Source: Larix kaempferi
Taxonomy: Eukaryota > Streptophyta > Pinopsida > Pinales > Pinaceae
Reading direction: 5' to 3'
NCBI GenBank assembly: GCA_027924585.1
Contig: BSBM01000007.1
Location: forward strand, 6,526,001-6,590,000
Length of the DNA: 64,000 nucleotides
The position numbers and the translations under genes were made by a program. A model generated the notes under the pieces. It saw only the letters and a list, made by a program, of their open reading frames with translations. It had not been told where the DNA came from and ran no database searches. Positions within the stretch are counted from its first letter, which is position 1, and each line of letters opens with the position of its first letter. Shown piece after piece: positions 54,737-64,000 of this stretch.

Positions 54737-57700
54737 TCAAACCTCCCCACTGGAAGCTTCTGGGCCACCAAAAGCTTGGAATTTTTCATCAAAAAGGTGA
54801 GGGTATATATCCCTCACCTTTTCAGTCTCTAACCATCGATATTTACTTGGATGGATTCCTTTCATGCCCACATGAATATTTCCACATCTCCTCTTCATGA
54901 AGTCCTTATTCTTCGGTCAAGAATGATGTCTTTATGCAACTCATCAAGATATTCAGGTGCAAAATTATAAACAGAAGGAACATGAATAATCTCATCTTGA
55001 TCCATGATCATTGGAGGCTCATATAACTTTAAGTTCTCCACATTGACAATGGAATACATCTACATGTATGGAGGGAAATCTAACCAAAAAGCATTGTTAC
55101 CAAGTTTATCCAAAATTGTGAAGGGTCCATACCTAAAGGGTTTAATATTTTTATCTTCACCTTTAAGTCGGTCTTTGTTGATATGAATCCAATCTTGATC
55201 AGCAAATTGAAAATTATGATCCACTCGATGCTTTTCATGCCTCTTCTTGTACATGGCCTAGCTCTTTTCCAATTGTTCATGTACTGCATGGTGTACCAAT
55301 TGGATCTGCTAGATAAACTTCAAAGCCTTGTCTGCATCAACTTGTCCACCTTCCACAAAATCTCTCCCATAAAGAAAGTCTAAAGGAGACATTGGCAAGT
55401 ATCCAAAACATGTCTCAAATGGAGACCTCTTTGTAGAAGAGTGAATGGCTCGGTTGTAGGCATGTTGCACATAATGCAACTATTCATCCCAAAGCTTAGG
55501 ATGCTTGGAACAATATCCTCAAAGTAGATGTACCATTGTGCGGTTGATTGCTTCAGTCTGATCGTCAGTTTGTGGATGGAAGGCAGTGCTCTTCTTTAAC
55601 TTAGTGTCCATAAGTTCCCACAAGTTTGACCAAACCTTCCCAAGTAAGCGGGAGCCTTGATCAGATACAATAGAAGTGGGTAACCCAAAGTGGAACCAAA
55701 CATACTAGAAGAACAACTGAGCAGTCAACTCTGTAGTGACCTGCTTTTTATAAGGCATTAAGATGCACATTTTACTGAACCCATCCACACAAGTAATCAT
55801 GACCTTTCCTAGACATAGTTAAACTTCCTACAAAATCCATTGACACACTTTCCCATGGACGAGAAGGTACAGGGAGTGGAGTGTATAAGCCCAATTTTTT
55901 ATTGCTTGGATTACTTGTAGCACACATAACACCTCCCTTTACATATTTGTAGCACACATAACATATCCCTTTGCATATTTGGATACATTTTCATTCATCT
56001 GAGGCTAATAACAATACCTCTGAAGCTGACCTACTGTCTTGCCTACACCAAAGTGAACAGATATAAGAGAAGTATGAGCTTCTCTGATTACATGAACTCT
56101 TTCACTCTGTGGAATGCAAATTTTTCCAAGATGATACAATAACTTATCATGAACATGATAGTCCAATTCTTCAATTTGAGTTCCATGCATTAAATATTCG
56201 TACACAACTTTGAAGTCTTCATACTATGCATATTGTTCAATGTAACTTTCATGAGCCAAAGGACTATTTTGTAAGATGATTGATGCATTGATTGGAGGTC
56301 TTAATAACATGTTTGCAACTTTGTTATTAATTCTCTTTTTATATTTAATGACCAAGTGAAATTGTTGTAAGAATCCCATCCATCTGAAGTGCCTTGATTG
56401 TTGTAGCTTAGTTTTTGATTGAAGGTATTGTAATGGTTGATGATCAGTGTGTATTATTGTTTCTTTAACCATTAGATAATGTTTCCACTTCTTCACACTT
56501 TGTACTAATGCATACAACTCTTTATCATATGTGGGATAGTTAGTTACTGCTTTAGGAAATATTTCATAATGATAGAAAATTGGTTTCTTATGTTTCATTA
56601 ATACTTACCCCATGAAATAACCACTAGGATCGATTTCAATCTCAAATGGTTGTTGTAGATATGGAAATGCAAGTACTGGATTTGTGCTGATCTTTTCTTT
56701 GAATGTGTCAAAGGAATTCTGCTCTTTGCCTCCCCACTTCAAGACTCGTTTCACACTTGTTAATGCATGTAAAGGTGAATCAATATATGAGAAGTTAGCA
56801 ATGAAATTCCTCCAGTATTGGGATGCCCCCAGGAAGCTCCTAACTTCTATTACATTAGCTGCCTTGGGCCTATTTTGAATGAATTCAACTTTAGAGGAAT
56901 CAATCCTTAGTTAACCACCCCCTACAATATGGCCTAAGTAAACCAAAGATGTCTTTCCAAACTCCCATTTGGACATCTTCAAATATAATTTCTCCTTTTC
57001 TAAGACATCTAGGACTTGCTTAACATGCTTGACACGATCTTCCCAAGTATGATTGAATATGAGAATGTCATCTAAGTAGACTATTACAAATTCATCATTG
57101 AATGGCCTAAATACATCATTCATAAACCACATGAAAGTAGCGGGAGCATTACAAAGTCCAAAGGGCATGACCAACCATTCATATCAACCATGTTTAGTTT
57201 TAAAAGCGGCTTTCCAAATATCATTTTCATGGATTATGGTCTGATGGTAACCACTTCTCAAGTCTAACTTAGAGAAATATTTTGCATTCTTTATCTGATC
57301 CAAAAGATCATCAATACGAGGAAGAGGATATCGATTATTTACCGTGATTTTGTTCAAAGCTCTGTAATCCATGTACCATCCTTCTTTGGTACCAAAACAA
57401 TCAGTGAACCACATGGAGAGGAACTTGGTTGAATGTCCCCCCTCTCGAGTAAATCTTGAACTTGCTTCTTGATTTCTGGATTCTTGATCACTGAAGACTA
57501 ATACATACCAATATTCGTAAGAGGAGCATCTTGTTGCAAATGGATCTCATGTTGTATTTCTCTTTCAAGAGGTAATCCTTTAGGTTCCTGGAATACTGCA
57601 TCAAACTTACCAACAACCTTAACCAATTCATCTTTAAGTTTAGGATCACAACCTTTAAAATCATCATTCTTATCAACATCCTTAGCTTTAACAATCATGA

Positions 57701-58262
57701 GAACAAAACTCTTACTAGCATTTACTAATCTCTTAATTTGACTTGCAGAAACCAAATATAAGTTAGTTTTCAAATGGCGAGCTCGAACAATGCACTGAAC
57801 ACAATCCTTGGTTAACTGGTACTTGTTCTCTTCTCTGTAAAATATTGCTTTCCTGTCATAAAGATAAGGGATACCCAGAACAATACCACATATATATAAT
57901 GGGACCACATCCAATTCAACTTCATCCATAAATCTAGAAGTGATTGCAAACTTAAGTCGACACTATTTAGAAACTTGAAGTTGTGCATTTTCACAAACCC
58001 ATCCAATTGGATATGGTTTGGGATGAGGTTTTGTTTCTAAACCAAGCTTTTTAACTATCTCTTCTGAAATCAAGTTAGCTTGTGATCCACTATCAAATAA
58101 AGTATCAATTTTAGTATGCTTAGAAATCACCCTTATGTGGAATAACTCACTCCTTTTCTTTTCATCATGAGCAGGTTCAACTTTTGAAATAGAAACAGAA
58201 GGATTCTTACCTTGTAAGCCCATGGTTGTAATTTTGGTCTTGTATCCAGAGTCTAATCCCAA
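54737..58262 (-). pseudogene. Chromovirus pol: protease to chromodomain-like tail, disrupted
   Basis: Read downward: protease with TLFDSGSQANLI (about 58065-58108, active D-S-G kept), RT with [14 protein letters not shown] and VYLDDILIF (57414-56911), RNase H with TYDKELYALVQ and IHTDHQPLQYLQ (56598-56400), integrase zinc finger (about 56110-55990), and integrase core blocks MDFVGSL (about 55840), SDQGSRLLGKVW (about 55660) and HPQTDDQTEAIN, which keeps the catalytic glutamate. The tail after DIILDRR ends with WLETEKVRDIYPHL in another frame, like group II chromodomains. Stops include TAG near 57500, TGA near 57187, TAA near 56912 and TGA at 54897-54895. The tail frame terminates with the TGA that opens the LTR (54739-54737). 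Confidence 0.9.
54740..54751 (-). promoter_or_regulatory. Polypurine tract of minus-strand chromovirus
   Basis: The minus strand reads AGTGGGGAGGTT directly before the 3' LTR start. Confidence 0.85.
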
Positions 58263-58328
58263 ATCAATATGAAGAGTGGTGGTAGTATTATGATATTCCT
58301 TCTTATTCCGAAAATTTTATGACTTAAG

Positions 58329-59301
58329 TTATGGGTGAAGCTTCCAACATTTGGATACATCCTGACCCCTTTTCTGACAATGTGTGCATGTAAGATTATC
58401 TATTCCTTTCTTCACGGTAGATGTGTGCTTACCTTTCCCTTTACCTTTGAACTTTTTTTCCACTTGGTTTGAAAGGATTCTTGGAAAAATTATCAGAGGG
58501 ACTCTTCCCCTTAGATTCAATACTGGTGGCTTGAATACACACTTCATCTAGGTTAGTTGGATTGAACATAAGAATTGTATGTCTTAAGTAACTATCCAAT
58601 CCTCCTATGTATTTAAGAAGTGTATCTTGAGTATAGAAAGGTATACCAAGTACTAATTCCATTCTTCTAAACTATTGTGTGTATTCTTGCATGTTCTGAC
58701 CCTTACCTTGTCTAAAACTCTGTCGGTCCATCATAGCCTGCTGCATATAACCCAACAGATAGAACTGCTTTTTCAACGTTGTAGTAAAATCATACCACGA
58801 GGAAATAATTTTACCTTTTGTAAGAAGGTCCTCTTGAGTTTTTCTCTCCCACCAGATGAGAGTAGTTCCACTAGGTCAGCGGGTGGTTAGCTGAATTTTT
58901 TTTCATCACCTTCAAGCTTATGGATCCTGCAATATATTTCAATTTGTCTTATCCACTTATCCAACTTTCCAGCATTAAGTTCTTCGTTAAACATGTGTAA
59001 AACATCAAGCTTTAATAATGGCACATTAGAAACATCTTTCTGATGGCCTTTAGAATTATGGGAATGATTAGAAGAAGCGGAAACTTGAATCTGAACTAGA
59101 AGGTGAGGATGGAGATTCAGTAGGGCCTCCTCCATTTCCCATATTCATTGAAGCATTGCCTTGCTCTTTTGCTTTCTTTCTTTCCCTCTTTTCCAATCTC
59201 TCTTGATAATCTCCAAACAGCTTCTCAACCATATCTGAAATCTTGTAGAAGGATTTATGGAAAGCCTTATCGTGCTCTGAACAAGCATCATCCTCTGCCA
59301 T
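58329..59301 (-). pseudogene. Chromovirus gag with damaged zinc knuckle
   Basis: Starts at the ATG 59301 (MAEDDACSEHDKAFHKS). Coiled, charged N-terminus to about 59170, then after a frameshift near 59080 the capsid domain (LDKWIRQIEIYCRIHKLEG), another shift near 58890 (WWERKTQEDL, MQEYTQ), then LRHTILMF and a serine/lysine-rich linker. The knuckle CTHCQKRGQDVSKC (about 58347-58388) has glutamine where the family has its zinc-binding histidine. A TGA near 58875 and a TAG near 58675 add further breaks. Confidence 0.88.
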
Positions 59302-59417
59302 TTTCTTCCTTCGAATTGTACGTTCAATTTCTGTATCAAAAGGTACAAGCTCTCCTTCACCTGCTTTAAGCTTGCCTCTAGTAATCGTTCACACATTCAC
59401 AAATATATGGTTAAGTA

Positions 59418-59430
59418 GGCTCTGATACCA
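59418..59430 (-). promoter_or_regulatory. Primer binding site, initiator tRNA-Met
   Basis: The minus strand reads TGGTATCAGAGCC four bases after the LTR end, complementary to initiator tRNA-Met. The plus-strand chromovirus has the same site. Confidence 0.95.
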
Positions 59431-59434
59431 AACA

Positions 59435-60977
59435 TGATCTGAATTTGCAGGATCTTTATTAACCAAGATTTATGTGAATGCTTCAACAATTAGCTTTTGA
59501 AGAAAGACTTTAGAAAAGGATTGAAAATGACACTTTCAAAGAGCACATAACCATAAAGAATGCAAATTATTGAATATGGGATAGCAGCTGATAACGAAGT
59601 TCATCCAATATGGAATACGTCTTTGGGCCCCTTCCATTGAGACCGATTTTATTGGTCTTCAAAAATACTTTACAAAGAAAAGCTACAAATCACCCCAAAC
59701 ATTACCTTAGTGTTTTGTTTTTCTGGAGCAGAAACAGACTTTACCAACAACTTCATCAGGAAATTTTGATTCTTTGAAATGTAAACATGGCTATACTTTG
59801 GTGTAGCTGAATGTTTTTGTGATCACTTTTTTGCCAGAGTGCCTGGATGCAAAAATGAAGATGGATTCAGGCTCCTTGCGAAAAATTGTCTTTTGAGTAT
59901 AAACTCTATACAGTTCTGAGCTGGACCTTGGGATCCCCCTCTGGAACAACCTTCAAGACTGCCTTTGATATGTATAGTATGTATGGCCTCGAATTGCGTG
60001 CACTCTGAAAATTATCTTGGGATGTGTGCATACCCACCTCGGGATGCGTGTAGACAGTGACCTCGAGATGCACTCAAACTACAACCTCGAGATGCATGCC
60101 CAAACCACTATGCACTGTGTGAAAACCGCCTCGGTTTTCATTCCCAAAACCACCTTGGGAAACGTGCCATGACTGAACCTATCTGTTTTAGTTCCCGTGC
60201 ATAAACCCAACATTCCTCTCTGTCTCCAATCTTGAAATGCATGCCTAGTTTTATAGGTTGTGGGCAGCCCAACCATGATCTAAATTCATTGGCTTTAAGT
60301 TAAAAATAATAATTTTGAATTATTATAATAATCATTTTGTATGGTCTATTGGCTAAGGCTTAGGAGTATTAAGAGGGAGATTGTGAGTTCAAATCTCACA
60401 AACCTCTCATTTATGTACACATATGTAACAGGTTATATACATAGAAATTCGTTGAACCAACTTTTCGAATCTTAGGCCTACATGAACATTTTGTGGTTTC
60501 CAAGTGGCAACTTTCCATTGGTCCACATGGTCTCCACATGTCAGCTTCCCATTGCACCATGTCAACACATTCCACATCATCATGCCACCTCATCACCTAC
60601 CATGTCAGCATATGTCATGTCATCATATGCCACATGGCACTTCCAGATTGGTTCCATTGGGTGCCATCTCATCCATTTCTGGGTGACACATGTCATCCTC
60701 TCATGATGCCACGTCACCATGATGACATCATCTCTTCCAAGTCATTTGTATGATCATGCCACGTTTCAGCCTGTGGGCCTGCCACGTGGAACCCCCTTTT
60801 TCCATTTTTACATGTTTTGCCGAAAATTCAAAATGCAATAAATTTTGCATCCGGTGTATGTTTTTTATGAAATGAGCATCGTCGGAAATCTATCAGCGAT
60901 CCCTATGAAACTGTATACTTATGTTCATCATTTGAATACTTTAAAATTTGGTCATTTTGGGATATCCACCTGGATCA
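59435..60977 (-). repeat. 5' LTR of minus-strand chromovirus
   Basis: On the minus strand it starts TGATCCAGGTGG and ends AGATCA before the primer site. It has a TATA-like CTGTATAG (complement of 59906-59913) and a second copy of the tRNA-like hairpin (60345-60410). It is 83 bp longer than its partner. Confidence 0.93.
60345..60410 (+). other. Second copy of the tRNA-like hairpin
   Basis: The stem here is TTGTGAG-TTCAAAT-CTCACAA: one base of each arm differs from the 54 kb copy (GTGGG/CCCAC to GTGAG/CTCAC), and pairing is kept. Preceded by 'ggtctattggctaagg'. Confidence 0.5.
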
Positions 60978-60982
60978 AAGCT

Positions 60983-61200
60983 ACATAGTACTTTTAACCA
61001 AATAAAAGCTGCATCAAATCCTTAAAATATGGTAGCACTCTCGGTCAATAATCCATGCAACATGATGAAAGTACGTAAAGTAAAAAATGTAAGGAAAACA
61101 ATCTAACTACACATTTGATTGGAACAATGACACGCAAACTATAATCAAATAAATAATTAGTTAAGACATAATAGTCATCAGTATAACATATCAAATTGAG
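60983..61200. other. Host or unassigned flank of chromovirus
   Basis: AT-rich sequence without coding signal between the target duplication and the LINE remnant. Confidence 0.5.
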
Positions 61201-62330
61201 TTAAAAGAACAAGGTTACTGGGTAGAAATATTCGTTTATGATGCTTTGATCAAAATTTGGCCCCAAGTCAGTCGAATTGGGGGGATATTGAGGGATCAAC
61301 GTATACCAATCCAAAAAACATGCTTCAACTCCATTTTTATTCCAAATGTTATTTTCCCCATCCACCTTCCTAGGTCCTTCCAAATTTGTTTAGAAAAATA
61401 CAATTTGCAAGCAAATGGATTCTAGTTTCAGCCTCTTGCCTACAAATTAAACAAATGATGGGGCATTTCTAACTACATTTCTATCGCATTTCCCATGTAA
61501 GTACCATGTTGGAGGGTTCTAACCACATTAATAGTTTGATCATCAAAAGTGCATTATTTTTCTAAACCTTATACCACCACCATTTGAATTCTTGACCGTC
61601 ATTATCTTGTAAGAATTTGTATCCCGATATCATAGTACAATCCCCACCTACCTTATTATTTATCGCAACTAGTTCATTAAGATCCTCCTTAAGTATATCG
61701 TGTACCCATCTAAGCTCAGTCAAACAATTTATTCCAATATTGAAGTTGATATCCCACCAGTCCATGTTCTTGAGCAGAAAGACACCCTTGATTCCAAGCT
61801 TCGATGAAGCGATGATCATCAACCAAATTTAATGTGTATCAACTTATATGCTATAGAACTTGAACTATATAAATAGAAGGAAATATCCCTTGTCCAAAAC
61901 CTATAATGGAACTGAAACCTACCCTTACCTAAAATCCATTTCCTATGTGCTTACTGGAAAAGCTATTGGCATAGCTTTCCACTGATTGGAGACATTCTTG
62001 ATGTTCTTCCTATAACTTCATATTCAATCAAGTAAGGTTCCACCAGCTATGTATTTCTGAATTAGAATCCTCCTCCAAAGGTTTTCTTTGGTGATCATAT
62101 TTCATAAGGATTTCACTACAAGGGAAAGGCCAAAATTATATATATTCTTAAGGCCCCAACCTTCCCCATGTTTGGGATTTGCAATTGCTTTCCATTTCAC
62201 TAGACGAGATCCATCTTTGTCAGAGCTACTTCTATATATAAAATTAATTGCATATCTTCTAATTTTGTACATAAGGAGGATAATATGCGGTATATAGGGA
62301 GGTGCCAATGAGATAATGTATGTAATGTGG
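61201..62330 (-). pseudogene. LINE ORF2 C-terminal remnant (RT end and zf-RVT domain)
   Basis: The minus strand gives VKWKAIANPKHGEGWGLKN (62212-62140), the motif that ends the reverse-transcriptase part of plant L1-type ORF2. Farther down, the zinc-binding reverse-transcriptase region contains WWWYKV, then with stops CLICRQEAETRIHLL and an ANC end (61475-61400), the zf-RVT CxxC...H...C pattern. The endonuclease and RT catalytic parts are absent, and at least four stops are present. The frame at 61201-61383 continues the tail. Confidence 0.8.
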
Positions 62331-62674
62331 CCATAATCATGGAATAGGACAATTTGGTAGTTGGTGGATAATAAATTGGCCCATTTGGTAGTAAGAAAAA
62401 ATAATATAATAATAAGGGGTAGTTGACATAGACCCCCTAGGAATACTCATGAGAAAGTACAAGTATACATGAGTATCATTGTATGAGATATGTTGGATGA
62501 ATTTTATTGTATCAAGCATGGCTTGTGGAATGATTCTTTCCTTAAGCAGTAATTGATGGTGTTACCATACCTTAAGGGTTCTTCTCTATAATATTGTGTT
62601 CTTTATGGTGTGAATGTATCTTGGTATTTTTGAAGTATAAGGGTTTTATATCATTTTTTGATTCAATTTATGGG

Positions 62675-62930
62675 TTAAGGATCACTACAAGTGTTATTGA
62701 GTAATGTTCGAGAGGCTATGTATCTTTGAATTAGAATCTCCCCCCAAATGATTTCTTTAGTGATCAGATTCAATAAGGATTTGGCTACAAGGGAAAAGCC
62801 AAAATTACATATATTCTTAAGGCTCCAAACTCCCTCATCTTTGGGCTTTGCAATTGCTTTCCATTTCACCATATTTGCTCCAACTATGTTATATCTACCT
62901 CTCCATATAATTTAAAATGTAGATTTTCTC
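62675..62930 (-). pseudogene. Second LINE ORF2 fragment
   Basis: The minus-strand frame MVKWKAIAKPKDEGVWSLKN repeats the block seen at 62212-62140 and goes on with LVAKSLLNLI and RYIASRTLL. Over some 165 bp (62048-62212 and 62717-62880) the two copies are about 85% alike by eye. It could be a second LINE insertion or a local duplication. Confidence 0.75.
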
Positions 62931-64000
62931 ATTTTGTCTAAAATGCATTTGGGAATATGAGCAAAGGAGTGCCAATACACTAGTATTCCTCTAAAATGCA
63001 TTTGGGGATTTGGAAATATAGCAATCAAAAGCATATAAATAGCTCGAAATATAGATGGAAATATAATGACTAAAAGTAGATAAATTGAACCAAAATTGGA
63101 AAATAACAATATTGAACAAGCCTTTATTGATATTTAGAATTTTATGAAATGTTTACTTGCCTATTGATGAGGGAAACCTCCAACATGAACATAGATCCAA
63201 ATACAATAATATTCACTTGACAATTGATTACATGCATTCAACAACAATATGTGGGTTCTAATTGACCAAAACCCAAACCACCTAGTGGACCTCTAGTAAT
63301 GAGGCCTCAACCATTAACTAATGAACAATATTTAATGAGACCACTTACATTTATTGATTTCACATTATACTATCTTGTGGGGACTTATTTAATAGATATG
63401 ACCTTTAGTACATTTAGTAACAATATGTTCCACTAACTAGGGGAGCTAGGGTGTATAACGCCCTTAGGAACAATGTCAACAAAACCAAAACAAATAGGCA
63501 AAAATATCCCCAAATTAAACACATTTATTTATATATTATCAAAAAATATCAACTTGATATAAACTTAGCCCTCATTTGACACATTTTATTTGAATTATAA
63601 CAATTTTGTATAAATCCCTTCATAATCTTCATAATCAAGACATGAAACAAACTTCCTTTGAGTTAACTCAATATACATACTCACGTACCGAGTATGAGGG
63701 TTTCATTAACTCATTAACAATTATAACTTAAGCTAGCCTAGAACCATAAATAGATTAGACGTCTAATAATGCTTATGCATATTTATAGTTTCCAAAGGTT
63801 CATGAATTCATTTAAGCAACCATAACATAATCAAGCAATTGATTGAGGTATTTTATCAACCATATCACATGCAGTCTCTTGCACAACTAATTATAAATTA
63901 GCATTTAATAACTTAAACATGCTTAATTAGTTATAGATAAAGAGATTGAATTCACATTTAGGTCTGAAAATATCACCATGAAGTATCGTTAGCTCCATTG
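62931..64000. other. Gene-free AT-rich sequence
   Basis: No reading frame above background and no element ends. A short direct repeat with 'aaaatgcatttggg' occurs at about 62940 and 62994. Confidence 0.5.

Larger units (their letters stand above)
53280..54739 (-). repeat. 3' LTR of minus-strand chromovirus
   Basis: On the minus strand it starts TGATACAGGTGG and ends AGATCA. A TATA box (CTATATAG, 53767-53774) lies about 970 bp from its start. The U3 is rich in ACGT-core palindromes (54310-54560). A tRNA-like hairpin lies at 54120-54186 on the + strand. Confidence 0.93.
53280..60977 (-). mobile_element. Complete Ty3/gypsy chromovirus on the minus strand, target duplication AAGCT
   Basis: The ends are TGAT...ATCA in each LTR, and the flanks are AAGCT at 53275-53279 and 60978-60982. 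Reading on the minus strand: 5' LTR (60977-59435), primer site, gag, pol with a chromodomain-like tail, polypurine tract, 3' LTR (54739-53280). Total 7698 bp. LTR lengths are 1543 and 1460 bp and differ by indels and roughly a tenth of positions by eye, so the insertion is old. Many stops and frameshifts make it non-autonomous. Confidence 0.95.

Overview
This is nuclear DNA from a plant, almost certainly a seed plant with a large, repeat-rich genome. It carries intron-bearing CACTA (En/Spm) genes, Ty1/copia and Ty3/gypsy retrotransposons primed by initiator tRNA-Met, and a plant-type LINE. Nearly every reading frame is broken. I see no intact single-copy host gene, rRNA, true tRNA or CRISPR array. 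A gymnosperm is possible from the deep nesting and worn LTRs, but the sequence does not prove it.

Layout. (1) 1-5487, + strand: the 3' part of a Ty1/copia element, with a gutted reverse transcriptase, a good RNase H, a block of three minisatellite families and the 3' LTR. (2) 5488-39279, + strand: a CACTA transposon whose left terminus is not in the window and whose right end is TACTAGTG at 39272-39279. It has two genes on one strand: a TNP2-type transposase in about ten exons (6857-11420), and a second gene (30364-34234) that joins a SET-domain exon, an array of small duplicated exons and a Ptta/En-Spm-like region. Downstream lie two copies of a 1.25 kb module, a captured piece of the retromer gene VPS35 (37242-37506) and the subterminal repeats. 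(3) Inside the CACTA, at 14694-25965, is a complete Ty3/gypsy chromovirus (LTRs 1629 and 1633 bp, target duplication CCGCA). Inside its pol is a 1458-bp LTR-like insertion (19809-21266, target duplication AAAGG).

(4) 39280-49603, - strand: an older Ty3/gypsy element with protease and gag remnants and a likely 5' LTR. The CACTA sits in it, and a 4143-bp minus-oriented LTR-type insertion (42449-46591, target duplication ATGGG) splits its gag. (5) 49604-53274: gene-free, with short tandem repeats. (6) 53280-60977, - strand: a complete but degenerate Ty3/gypsy chromovirus with target duplication AAGCT; its U3 is rich in ACGT palindromes and both LTRs carry a tRNA-like hairpin. (7) 61200-63000, - strand: LINE ORF2 C-terminal remnants. 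(8) The rest shows nothing recognisable.

Reading the layers from the duplications gives the order: minus-strand gypsy (oldest), then CACTA, then the plus-strand gypsy, then the LTR inside its pol. The most interesting system is the CACTA, which appears to have joined a chromatin-modifier-type SET domain to its own second gene and to carry a VPS35 exon behind promoter-like repeated modules.
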